DNA from: SVQP01 sp045650025
Lineage (GTDB): Bacteria > Bacillota > Clostridia > Oscillospirales > CAG-272
Length of the DNA: 5,401 nucleotides
Direction of reading: 5' to 3'
Assembly (NCBI GenBank): GCA_045650025.1
Contig: JAZRQR010000200.1
Location: 1-5,401, forward strand
Position numbers and translations under genes: made by a program. A model generated the notes under the pieces. That model worked only from the letters and a program-made list of their open reading frames with translations, did no database searches and was not told the DNA's origin. Positions 1 to 5,327 of this stretch are shown here, piece after piece (position 1 is the stretch's first letter; each line of letters begins with the position of its first letter).

Positions 1-70
1 CCATTGCAGTCAGCAGCGCCAGGAGCGCGAGCTGCTCAACTTGCCGTTTGTTGAGTTTTCGTTCTTTCAT
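1..70 (-). CDS. N-terminus of a possible ECF-type transporter S component (partial)
   Basis: Only the first 23 codons are inside the window; the gene continues past base 1. The start is the ATG at 70-68 on the minus strand. An AAGGAGG Shine-Dalgarno at 82-76, 5 nt upstream, fixes it. The visible peptide has a short basic head (MKERKLNKRQ) followed by LALLALLTAM, the beginning of a hydrophobic helix. A basic head running into an alanine/leucine helix is common in the small membrane S components of energy-coupling-factor vitamin transporters. A vitamin transporter next to a CoA-synthesis gene would make sense. This is a guess from 23 residues; any membrane protein could start like this. It lies 76 bp downstream of coaX on the same strand and is probably co-transcribed with it. 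Confidence 0.6.
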   Translation of the reverse strand, partial: MKERKLNKRQVEQLALLALLTAM

Positions 71-120
71 AAAATCCTCCTTGCTGTCGTCCGCCAAGGG
101 CGGTACAACGCATAAAATTT

Positions 121-145
121 ATATTTACTGCTGTGCAGTAATATA
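121..145 (-). other. Hairpin between coaX and the downstream minus-strand gene
   Basis: The bases TTACTGC (125-131) and GCAGTAA (135-141) form a perfect 7-bp stem around a 3-nt loop, starting 6 nt after the coaX stop. With one bulged base the stem can be extended by A/T pairs. On the minus strand it is followed by AATATAAATTTT rather than a clean U-run, so it is at best a weak terminator. It could instead stabilise the coaX 3' end or partly uncouple the next gene. A second small hairpin, CCGCC-AAG-GGCGG, lies just upstream of the next gene's ribosome binding site. Confidence 0.35.
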
Positions 146-146
146 C

Positions 147-923
147 TTACGTTTGATTTTTGAGGTACAGAACGTACAAGCCCTTGAGTGCCAGGTGCTC
201 GTCGATCAATATTTCGTGTTTACAATGCGGAATGATCAGAGATGCCATGCCGCCTGTTGCCAGCACGCGCAGCGGCGCGCCGTATTCCTCTTGAATGCGG
301 TCGATCATGCCGTCCACCATGCACGCGTTTCCGTAAAGAACGCCCGATCGCATGCAGTCTGCCGTGTTCTTGGCAATGACCTTGGCAGGTGCCTCCAAGC
401 TGATCTTGGGCAGCTGTGCGGTCTGCTCCGAAAGTGCGGCAAGTCCCATATTAACGCCCGGAATGATGGAGGCACCGACAAACGCACCGCCTCCGTCCAC
501 AACGGTCATTTTGGTTGCCGTGCCCATATCGATGATCAACGCAGGGCTTGCATATAACTTTTGTGCGGCAACTGCGGTGGCGATCAGATCTGCGCCTACC
601 GACGAGGGCATGTCACAGCGGATGCTGATCCCGCTTTTGATGCCGGGGCCTACGGTCAAGGGCTCTTTTCCGAACAAAAATTGCAAAGCCTTTCGGATTA
701 CTCTGTTCAAGGGAGGGACGACCGAGGAAAAGATCGCGCCGCTTATGCGGTCTGCGTCGATTTTGTGCAATGCAAGGGCAGAAAGAATACGCGCTGCGTA
801 TTCGTCCTCCGTCGCGAAAAGGTCGGTGGAGAGTCGGGATACAAAAGCGAGCTTGCCGCACGCGCTTGCTTCAAAGCCGCCCAGCGTGATGCAGGTGTTG
901 CCAATGTCAATGGCAAGAATCAT
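147..923 (-). CDS. coaX: Type III pantothenate kinase
   Basis: CoaX phosphorylates pantothenate with ATP to give 4'-phosphopantothenate, the first step of coenzyme A synthesis, in the cytoplasm. The 258-residue product matches the usual family length of about 255-260. The ASKHA-type fold shows in DIGNT (residues 6-10, phosphate-binding loop), SSVVP (66-70), GAD (110-112, with the family's catalytic Asp at 112), DMGTAT (132-137, second phosphate loop), a glycine/proline loop around SIIPG (152-156), SGVLYGNACMVDG (193-205) and ATGG (222-225). The arginine that often follows the catalytic Asp is leucine here. The start at 923 is chosen because AAGGAGG (937-931) sits 7 nt upstream and the protein then begins directly with MILAIDIGNT. 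The longer in-frame reading from 986 would run through the promoter. It is divergent from the regulator/peptidase pair and probably heads a unit with the next minus-strand gene. Confidence 0.95.
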   Translation of the reverse strand: MILAIDIGNTCITLGGFEASACGKLAFVSRLSTDLFATEDEYAARILSALALHKIDADRISGAIFSSVVPPLNRVIRKALQFLFGKEPLTVGPGIKSGISIRCDMPSSVGADLIATAVAAQKLYASPALIIDMGTATKMTVVDGGGAFVGASIIPGVNMGLAALSEQTAQLPKISLEAPAKVIAKNTADCMRSGVLYGNACMVDGMIDRIQEEYGAPLRVLATGGMASLIIPHCKHEILIDEHLALKGLYVLYLKNQT

Positions 924-957
924 AACCGTTCCTCCTTGTTCTTCGTGGTTGAATTTC

Positions 958-986
958 ATTATAACACGCTTTGCCCGAAAAATCAA
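958..986 (-). promoter_or_regulatory. Promoter of coaX (sigma-A type)
   Basis: On the minus strand, TTGATT (986-981) and TATAAT (963-958) are separated by exactly 17 bp. A TG one base before the -10 box makes it an extended -10. Transcription would start near 951, leaving a leader of about 28 nt that contains the coaX ribosome binding site. Confidence 0.85.
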
Positions 987-998
987 TAGCCAAACTTC

Positions 999-1019
999 AT
1001 TTAATGTTTTTCATTAAAT
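999..1019. promoter_or_regulatory. Inverted repeat between divergent promoters, candidate operator
   Basis: ATTTAATG (999-1006) and CATTAAAT (1012-1019) form a perfect 8-bp inverted repeat around TTTTT. It lies between the two -35 boxes, 12 bp from the coaX -35 and 5 bp from the plus-strand -35. The position suits a repressor or activator site, and the HTH protein encoded just downstream is the obvious candidate. The region is A/T-rich, so chance symmetry is possible. Confidence 0.4.
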
Positions 1020-1024
1020 TTTGA

Positions 1025-1053
1025 TTGACAAACGCGGCAGCATATATTATAAT
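1025..1053 (+). promoter_or_regulatory. Perfect-consensus sigma-A promoter of the regulator/peptidase operon
   Basis: TTGACA (1025-1030) and TATAAT (1048-1053) are both exact consensus hexamers with a 17-bp spacer. The predicted start is near 1060, about 23 nt before the regulator's ATG. The -10 box lies inside a 12-bp A/T palindrome (1044-1055). Such a strong promoter in front of a regulator gene is most easily understood if it is repressed. Confidence 0.9.
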
Positions 1054-1082
1054 ATTATAAATGTAGAATTTTGGAGGAGTGT

Positions 1083-1295
1083 ATGGCCATCATTATCAGA
1101 CTTGACCGCGTCATGGCGGACAGAAAAATACAGCTGGGCGTGCTTGCCGAGCGCGTAGGCATCTCGCCCGTCAATCTCTCCAAGCTCAAAAACGGTCACG
1201 CAAATGCAGTGCGTTTTTCCACGCTGGAGGCAATCTGCCGCGAGCTGGAGTGCCAGCCCGGTGACATTTTGGAATATCGGGAGGACGAGGCATGA
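1083..1295 (+). CDS. Cro/CI-type HTH transcriptional regulator, YozG-like
   Basis: This 70-residue protein is a single small helix-turn-helix domain of the XRE kind, similar in layout and wording to Bacillus YozG-type regulators. The recognition unit is LGVLAERVGIS (18-28) followed by the DNA-reading helix VNLSKLKNG (30-38). After it come FSTLEAICRELECQPGDILEY (45-65), the typical family ending. There is no sensor or ligand domain, so it probably acts as a dimeric DNA-binding protein. The start is the ATG at 1083, with GGAGGAG at 1073-1079; a TTG twelve bases upstream lies inside that ribosome binding site and is not used. Its stop overlaps the next start as ATGA, so the two proteins are probably translationally coupled. 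It may bind its own promoter region. The protein it controls is not known; family members often sit beside DUF2975 membrane proteins, not peptidases. Confidence 0.92.
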   Translation: MAIIIRLDRVMADRKIQLGVLAERVGISPVNLSKLKNGHANAVRFSTLEAICRELECQPGDILEYREDEA

Positions 1296-2524
1296 AAAAA
1301 CGATATATGAGAGCCGGCCGCGGTGTACTGGTGCTGCTCCTGCTGCTGGCGGTGGCGGCGTGCGACTCGCTGGAGGGCACGGGATTGGATAGCTTGATCC
1401 CCACGGTCACGATCGAGCCGTCCGTTGAGGAGAGCGAGAGTGACACCTCGCAACCGGGCTCGCCGGACTCTGAAACCGCGCAAGGCACAGAGGAGCAAGA
1501 TCCCACGACCGCAACTACAACCGCACCCGAAACCGCGCCTGAAACCGAAGCACCCGAGGCGCAGGACACCATCGTCACGGCAGGGGAGAAGGGATATACC
1601 TACTCCATGCTGCAGGAGGATCTGGGCGCGCTGGCAAAGGCGTACCCCGCGTATTTCTCCTACGTGACCATTGGCAAGAGTGTGGACGGCAGAGGCATTT
1701 TTGCCTGCACCGTGGGCAATCCCGAGGCACAGACCAAGATCTTGCTGACGGGCGGCATTCACGGCAAGGAATATCTGAGCAGCCTGCTGGTCATGACGCA
1801 GATCGAATATTATCTGGCGAATGCACAGAGCGGCAGCTACAACGGGCTTTCGTATGCGCAGCTGCTGGAGCAGTGCGTGTTTTACGTGCTGCCCATGATC
1901 AACCCGGACGGCATCACGCTTGCCTTGGAGGGCATTGACGCGGTGCAAACGCCCGAGGTCAGAGCCACCGTGGAGAAAATTTATGCCGACAATTTCCGCG
2001 ACGGCTTGACTTCCACTGACGATATTAACGTGTACCTGGCGTACAACTGGAAGGCAAACGCCAACGGCGTGGATCTCAACCGCAATTTTGCGCTTTCCAA
2101 TTGGGCAGAGGTCAAAACCGGCATCCTCGCGCCCTGCTATCGCAATTATAAGGGCCCCAGCGCAGCCTCCGAGCCCGAGACCCGCGCGGTCAGCGCGTAC
2201 GTGGAATCGCTGGGCGATCTGGACGGACTGCTTGCTTACCATACGGCAGGGCAGGTGGTGTATTGGGATTGCGGCATGACGGGCGGCGTGCGCCAGCAGA
2301 CGCTGGATCTGGCAAAAGCGGTCTGCGAGCATACGGGCTATAAGCTGATCTACGATCAGCACCTGGACGCATCGCTCAACGACTGGGTGACGCTGGAAAA
2401 GGGAATCCCCTCGGTGACCATCGAGATCGCGAACGTGATCTACCCCATGCCCGCAAGCGAGCTGGAGGCAGCCTTTGTCCAGACGCGGGAGCTTTGGGTC
2501 GTGGCAGGACAGCTTTTTGGGTAA
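1292..2524 (+). CDS. Lipid-anchored M14 family zinc carboxypeptidase
   Basis: The 410-residue protein starts with a lipoprotein signal: basic MKKRYMRAGR, a leucine-rich core, and the lipobox VAAC with Cys24 as the anchor. Residues 37-92 form a Glu/Thr/Pro/Ser-rich spacer that would hold the enzyme off the membrane. The catalytic domain (about 100-405) has the M14 signature: zinc ligands His157 and Glu160 (GGIHGKE), MINPDG (202-207), GVDLNRNF (259-266, carboxylate-binding Asn/Arg pair), third zinc ligand His317 (YHTAG), and the general base Glu378 (SVTIEIA). All catalytic residues appear present. WKANANGVDLNRNF is typical of bacterial members near the gamma-D-glutamyl-diaminopimelate peptidases, so cell-wall peptides are a likely substrate, though dietary or secreted peptides cannot be excluded. 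The start overlaps the regulator gene (ATGA), with GGGAGGA at 1279-1285 as ribosome binding site. A hairpin terminator follows 9 bp after the stop. Confidence 0.93.
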   Translation: MKKRYMRAGRGVLVLLLLLAVAACDSLEGTGLDSLIPTVTIEPSVEESESDTSQPGSPDSETAQGTEEQDPTTATTTAPETAPETEAPEAQDTIVTAGEKGYTYSMLQEDLGALAKAYPAYFSYVTIGKSVDGRGIFACTVGNPEAQTKILLTGGIHGKEYLSSLLVMTQIEYYLANAQSGSYNGLSYAQLLEQCVFYVLPMINPDGITLALEGIDAVQTPEVRATVEKIYADNFRDGLTSTDDINVYLAYNWKANANGVDLNRNFALSNWAEVKTGILAPCYRNYKGPSAASEPETRAVSAYVESLGDLDGLLAYHTAGQVVYWDCGMTGGVRQQTLDLAKAVCEHTGYKLIYDQHLDASLNDWVTLEKGIPSVTIEIANVIYPMPASELEAAFVQTRELWVVAGQLFG

Positions 2525-2533
2525 AATAAACAA

Positions 2534-2570
2534 ATGGCGATTTGCTTAAATGTGCAGATCGCCATATTTT
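2534..2570 (+). terminator. Rho-independent terminator after the M14 peptidase
   Basis: ATGGCGATTTGC (2534-2545) pairs with GCAGATCGCCAT (2554-2565) in a 12-bp stem with one T-G pair and an 8-nt loop. It is followed by ATTTTATA, a short interrupted U-run. It separates the regulator/peptidase unit from the sugar-enzyme unit. Confidence 0.75.
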
Positions 2571-2613
2571 ATACAAAACAGCAAGAATTGTCCGCCTAAC
2601 GCCTATGATTGTC

Positions 2614-2642
2614 TTGAAAATGAGCACCTTTTGTCCTATAAT
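2614..2642 (+). promoter_or_regulatory. Promoter of the TIM-barrel/oxidoreductase operon
   Basis: TTGAAA (2614-2619) and TATAAT (2637-2642) are spaced by 17 bp, one base off perfect consensus. Transcription would start near 2649, giving a leader of about 35 nt. No dyad operator or catabolite-repression (cre) site was recognised around it. Confidence 0.85.
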
Positions 2643-2683
2643 TAAGAAAAATGGGTGAAAAATCCCAGCAATGGAGGTACACT

Positions 2684-3502
2684 ATGGCATTACCGGTAGC
2701 GGTACAGGTGTATTCGGTCAGAGATGACGCTGCGGCGGACTTCCCGGGTACGCTCAAAAAGATCAAGGAAATGGGTTATGACGGCGTTGAGTTCGCGGGC
2801 CTTTACGGCTATGCTCCCGCCGAACTGAAAAAGATGTGTGAGGAAATCGGACTTGTCCCGATCTCTGCGCACGTTCCGTATTACGATATGCTTGCAGATC
2901 CCACAGGCGTGCTGGGTCAGTATGCCGAGATCGGCTGTAAGTTCGTTGCCATTCCGTATCTGACGCCCGAATGCCGCCCCGGCACCGAGGGATTTGCGGA
3001 CGTGGTCAAGAACGCGCTCGCACTTGGCAAGGTTGCCAAGGAGCTGGGTATGCAGATGCTGTACCATAACCACGATTTTGAATTTGATAAGATCGACGGC
3101 AAGTACGCGCTGGACGTGCTGTACGATACCGTTCCTGCCGAATATCTGCAGACCGAGCTGGATTGCTGCTGGGTCAAGGTCGGCGGCGAGGATCCTGCGG
3201 GCTATATCACCAAGTATAGCGGCAGAGCACCCGTCGTGCACCTCAAGGATTTCGTGGGCGGCAAGTCGGATAATATGTACGAGCTGATCGGCATCGAGTC
3301 CGAAAAGGCTGAGCCCGAGGTCAAGGCATTCGAGTTCCGTCCAGTCGGCTCGGGCTGCCAGGATTTCCCCGGCATTCTCGCGGCTTCCGAGGCTGCAGGC
3401 GCAGAGTGGGTCGTGGTCGAGCAGGATCAGCCCTCCATGGGTCTGACGCCTATGCAGAGCATTGAAAAGAGCAGAACTTATTTGCGCACGTTGGGCTATT
3501 AA
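2684..3502 (+). CDS. Sugar phosphate isomerase/epimerase family TIM-barrel protein
   Basis: This 272-residue cytoplasmic protein belongs to the xylose-isomerase-like TIM-barrel superfamily, whose members isomerise, epimerise or dehydrate sugars, keto-sugars and inositol derivatives at a divalent metal. Strand motifs appear in order: QVYSVRDD (8-15), YDGVEFAG (32-39), SAHVPY (61-66), YHNHDFEF (127-134), ELDCCWV (158-164), VVHLKDF (184-190), GSG (222-224) and VVVEQD (243-248). Likely metal or catalytic residues are His128/His130, Glu158/Asp160, His186, Lys188/Asp189 and Glu246. The start at 2684 has GGAGG at 2673-2677. An in-frame ATG at 2651 would sit almost at the transcription start without a ribosome binding site and is rejected. 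The next gene follows after 44 bp and is very likely in the same transcript. The exact substrate cannot be read from the sequence; IolE-like or keto-sugar roles are both possible. Confidence 0.9.
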   Translation: MALPVAVQVYSVRDDAAADFPGTLKKIKEMGYDGVEFAGLYGYAPAELKKMCEEIGLVPISAHVPYYDMLADPTGVLGQYAEIGCKFVAIPYLTPECRPGTEGFADVVKNALALGKVAKELGMQMLYHNHDFEFDKIDGKYALDVLYDTVPAEYLQTELDCCWVKVGGEDPAGYITKYSGRAPVVHLKDFVGGKSDNMYELIGIESEKAEPEVKAFEFRPVGSGCQDFPGILAASEAAGAEWVVVEQDQPSMGLTPMQSIEKSRTYLRTLGY

Positions 3503-3546
3503 CGGCGCAGCACAATTATAAAATATAATTTACGGAGGATATTACC

Positions 3547-4713
3547 ATGGCAGAAAAAATGGATGCTCAACTTGATTACAAGAATCAGAAAAACGACGCA
3601 GTTGTCGATACCAACAGAAAACTGAGAATCGGTATCATCGGTTGCGGTTGGATCGCAGGCGCACACCTGGATTCCTACAAGAGAATGCCCGACGTGGAAA
3701 TCGTTGCTGGCTGTGATCTGATCCCCGGTAAGGCTGCTAAGTTCTTCAAGGACGGTGGCGTTGAGGGCGTGAAGACCGATTACGCTTCCCATAAGGAAAT
3801 GCTGGACGACGAAAGCCTGCAGCTGGATGCAGTTTCGATCTGTACCTACAACCGTCAGCACGCTGAGCCCGCTATCTACGCGCTCAACAAGGGCGTACAC
3901 GTTATGCTGGAAAAGCCCTTTACCGTAACCCTTGACGAGGCGGTTGAGGTTATGAAGGCAGAGAAGGCAAGCGGTAAGATCCTGTCCATCGGCTTCCAGC
4001 CCAGACTGGATGCAAATATGCAGATGATCAAGAAGATCGTTGAGAGCGGCGAGCTTGGTCAGGTTTACTACATTCAGACCGGCGGCGGCAGACGTAGAGG
4101 TATCCCCACTCCCTTCGGAACCACCTTTATCGAGGACAAGACTGCAGGTCTGGGCGCACTGGCTGACATCGGCTGCTACTCTTTGGATATGGTGCTCAAC
4201 GCAGTTGGCTACCCCAAGCCTCTGACCGTAACCGGCTATAAGAGTGATTTCTTCGGTAAGGATCCTGCAACCTATCCCGGTCACCCCGAATATGCAGATC
4301 TGTTTGGCGTTGATGACTTCGCAGCAGCGTTCGTCAGACTCGAGGGCGGCATTATTCTGGACTTCCGTATTGCATGGGCAATGAACATCAATACCCCCGG
4401 CGATACCATCATTCTGGGTACCAAGGCCGGTCTGCGTATTCCTTCCACCGACTGCTGGAATGGCTCGGTTGGCGGCGCAATGAGAATTTACAAGACCATC
4501 GGCGGCGTAGATATGGAATATGAAGTGCCGATCATCAAGGATGAAGGTTCTCTGTTTGACAAGAAGATCCGTTCGTTCCTGGATGCTGTGAAGTATGGCA
4601 AGCCTGCTCCCGTTCCGTCTTCTCAGATCATTTACAACCAGGCGATCCTGGACGGTATTGCACGTTCTGCAAAGCTGGGTAAGGAAGTTAAGATCCAGGT
4701 TCCCAAGATCTAA
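3547..4713 (+). CDS. Gfo/Idh/MocA family NAD(P)-dependent oxidoreductase
   Basis: The 388-residue protein is a soluble dehydrogenase with an N-terminal Rossmann domain and a C-terminal alpha/beta substrate domain. The dinucleotide loop is GIIGCGWIAG (29-38). SICTYNRQH (97-105) and the family hallmark EKP (122-124, Lys123) follow. The second hallmark is GLGALADIGCYSLD (201-214), where the usual histidine of DxGxH is Tyr211, as in the glucose-fructose oxidoreductase and dihydrodiol dehydrogenase branch. A hydrophilic extension of about 25 residues precedes the Rossmann strand; the first ATG is preferred because GGAGG (3534-3538) is 8 nt upstream of it. Members oxidise or reduce sugars, inositols and related rings. 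With the upstream TIM-barrel gene it probably handles one substrate in two steps. Lysine is almost always AAG after the first 25 codons, suggesting high expression. The short gap before it has an A/T inverted repeat (3514-3530) but no -35 box. Confidence 0.94.
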   Translation: MAEKMDAQLDYKNQKNDAVVDTNRKLRIGIIGCGWIAGAHLDSYKRMPDVEIVAGCDLIPGKAAKFFKDGGVEGVKTDYASHKEMLDDESLQLDAVSICTYNRQHAEPAIYALNKGVHVMLEKPFTVTLDEAVEVMKAEKASGKILSIGFQPRLDANMQMIKKIVESGELGQVYYIQTGGGRRRGIPTPFGTTFIEDKTAGLGALADIGCYSLDMVLNAVGYPKPLTVTGYKSDFFGKDPATYPGHPEYADLFGVDDFAAAFVRLEGGIILDFRIAWAMNINTPGDTIILGTKAGLRIPSTDCWNGSVGGAMRIYKTIGGVDMEYEVPIIKDEGSLFDKKIRSFLDAVKYGKPAPVPSSQIIYNQAILDGIARSAKLGKEVKIQVPKI

Positions 4714-4737
4714 TTCTTTCAATCTTATTATATAGGA

Positions 4738-4768
4738 AAGCCCTCGGCGCAGCCGAGGGCTTGTTTTA
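4738..4768 (+). terminator. Strong Rho-independent terminator
   Basis: AAGCCCTCGGC (4738-4748) and GCCGAGGGCTT (4752-4762) form a perfect 11-bp stem with a GCA loop, followed by a U-rich tail (TTGTTTTA). It lies 24 bp after the oxidoreductase stop and closes the two-gene operon. Confidence 0.95.
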
Positions 4769-4783
4769 TCACTCACCCTCGTC

Positions 4784-4966
4784 CATTGATTAGAAAGTTT
4801 TTACGTCGCTTTTTTCAAAAGGCGACCGCAGGTCGAGGGCGCGTAGCCCTCGTCGCGCCCGCAGGCGCGAAACTCTTCATACGGCCTTTCTATTCGCGAA
4901 GCGAATTACTGGTTCATTTTCTTTGGCCTGCTGCTCCAAAGAAAGAACGGAGAGGGTCTGCTCAAC
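4784..4966. repeat. Hairpin-rich intergenic element, copy A
   Basis: This copy is about 183 bp and runs from CATTGATTAGAAAG to TCTGCTCAAC. It contains a series of stem-loops: GTCGC/GCGAC (4805-4826, stem extended by T/A pairs), CGAGGGC/GCCCTCG (4834-4852), TCGCGCC/GGCGCGA (4853-4870), ATTCGC/GCGAAT (4892-4906, found only in this copy) and a 9-bp TTTCTTTGG/CCAAAGAAA stem (4918-4944). No ribosome binding site or credible protein is present. It starts 15 bp after the terminator tail. It looks like a dispersed palindromic intergenic repeat. Confidence 0.7.
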
Positions 4967-4980
4967 TCTTCTCATAACTG

Positions 4981-5139
4981 CATTCATTTGAAAAGTTTTG
5001 GTCAAACTTTTTCAAAAGTTTGCGGGCTCCAAGGGCGGAGCCCTGGTCGCGCCCGCAGGCGCGAAACTTTCTTAACGCCGTTTTTTGGTTCTTTTTTGCG
5101 GCTACTCCGTCAAAAAAGAACGGAGAGGACCTGCTCAAC
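4981..5139. repeat. Hairpin-rich intergenic element, copy B
   Basis: This second, diverged copy in the same orientation is about 159 bp and lies 14 bp after copy A. It shares an exact 23-bp core with A (4852-4874 in A, 5046-5068 in B) and the ends CATT.. and CTGCTCAAC. Its stems are CAAACTTTT/AAAAGTTTG (5003-5022), GGGCTCC/GGAGCCC (5024-5043), TCGCGCC/GGCGCGA (5047-5064) and an 11-bp GTTCTTTTTTG/CAAAAAAGAAC stem (5088-5121) capped by CGG/CCG. Stems 1, 2 and 5 differ in sequence from copy A but keep their pairing and order. Confidence 0.7.
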
Positions 5140-5289
5140 GTCCCCCGTACCCCACTCCCGAAAGGGAACTGCCCGTGCCCAACCCTTGCTCCAAGCCCAC
5201 GCTCACTCCATATCTCTTTATGTCACACGTCAACTTGTGCACCCTGCACAAAAAGCGAACATAAAACCTATACACTTTGGCGAGACTCA
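5140..5289. other. Intergenic stretch with no recognisable gene
   Basis: The first half is C-rich on the plus strand (many CCC runs), with a small TCCC-GAAA-GGGA hairpin (about 5157-5168). The second half becomes A/T-richer towards the promoter. Open reading frames crossing it have no ribosome binding site, no recognisable motif and arginine/proline-rich compositions typical of translated non-coding DNA. No tRNA, CRISPR or insertion-sequence end was seen. Confidence 0.6.
5235..5251. other. Short inverted repeat upstream of the right-edge promoter
   Basis: TTGTGCA and TGCACAA form a perfect 7-bp inverted repeat around CCC, 41 bp before the -35 box of the next promoter. No U-run follows on either strand, so it is not a terminator. 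It could be a distal regulator site. Confidence 0.35.
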
Positions 5290-5314
5290 CACTTGACAAT
5301 TGTGTTGTAAAGTG
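5290..5314. promoter_or_regulatory. Dyad-symmetric operator candidate over the right-edge promoter
   Basis: The 25-bp segment centred on 5302 reads CACTTnACAA-N5-TTGTnAAGTG; 9 of 12 positions in each arm are complementary. It covers the whole -35 hexamer and most of the spacer, where a bound protein would block RNA polymerase. The motif does not match CIRCE, Rex, NrdR, CcpA or Fur sites as I know them. Confidence 0.5.
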
Positions 5315-5321
5315 GTAGAAT
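5293..5321 (+). promoter_or_regulatory. Strong promoter for a gene beyond the right edge
   Basis: TTGACA (5293-5298) and TAGAAT (5316-5321) are spaced by 17 bp, with TGG before the -10 box (extended -10). Transcription should start near 5328 and run rightwards out of the window. Confidence 0.85.
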
Positions 5322-5327
5322 ATACAA

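Noticed and set aside
924..986. Longer coaX reading starting at 986
   Set aside because: It would place the promoter -10 box inside the coding sequence and ignores the strong ribosome binding site before 923.
1196..2533. Long minus-strand open frame of 445 codons antisense to the M14 peptidase
   Set aside because: The plus-strand gene has a full set of catalytic residues, lipobox and ribosome binding site; the antisense frame is a shadow.
2651..2683. Upstream in-frame ATG for the TIM-barrel gene
   Set aside because: It lies about 2 nt from the predicted transcription start with no ribosome binding site; the ATG at 2684 has GGAGG 6 nt before it.
3524..3529. TATAAT between the TIM-barrel and oxidoreductase genes as an internal promoter
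   Set aside because: No -35-like hexamer at 16-18 bp upstream and no TG extension; more likely part of the A/T inverted repeat.
3499..4776. Long minus-strand open frame of 425 codons antisense to the oxidoreductase
   Set aside because: It mirrors the real gene codon by codon, runs through the terminator hairpin and has no recognisable family or ribosome binding site. The plus-strand reading has clear family motifs.
4786..4977. Open frame of 63 codons across repeat copy A
   Set aside because: No ribosome binding site and no motif; it simply translates the hairpin-rich repeat.
4784..5139. CRISPR array or insertion-sequence ends
   Set aside because: Only two diverged long units, no regular short repeats and spacers, no transposase remnant and no target-site duplication.
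4988..5296. Open frames of about 100 codons across repeat copy B and the C-rich stretch
   Set aside because: Two overlapping frames are both open, neither has a ribosome binding site, and the compositions are Arg/Pro/Ser-rich; explained by low stop-codon density in repeat DNA.
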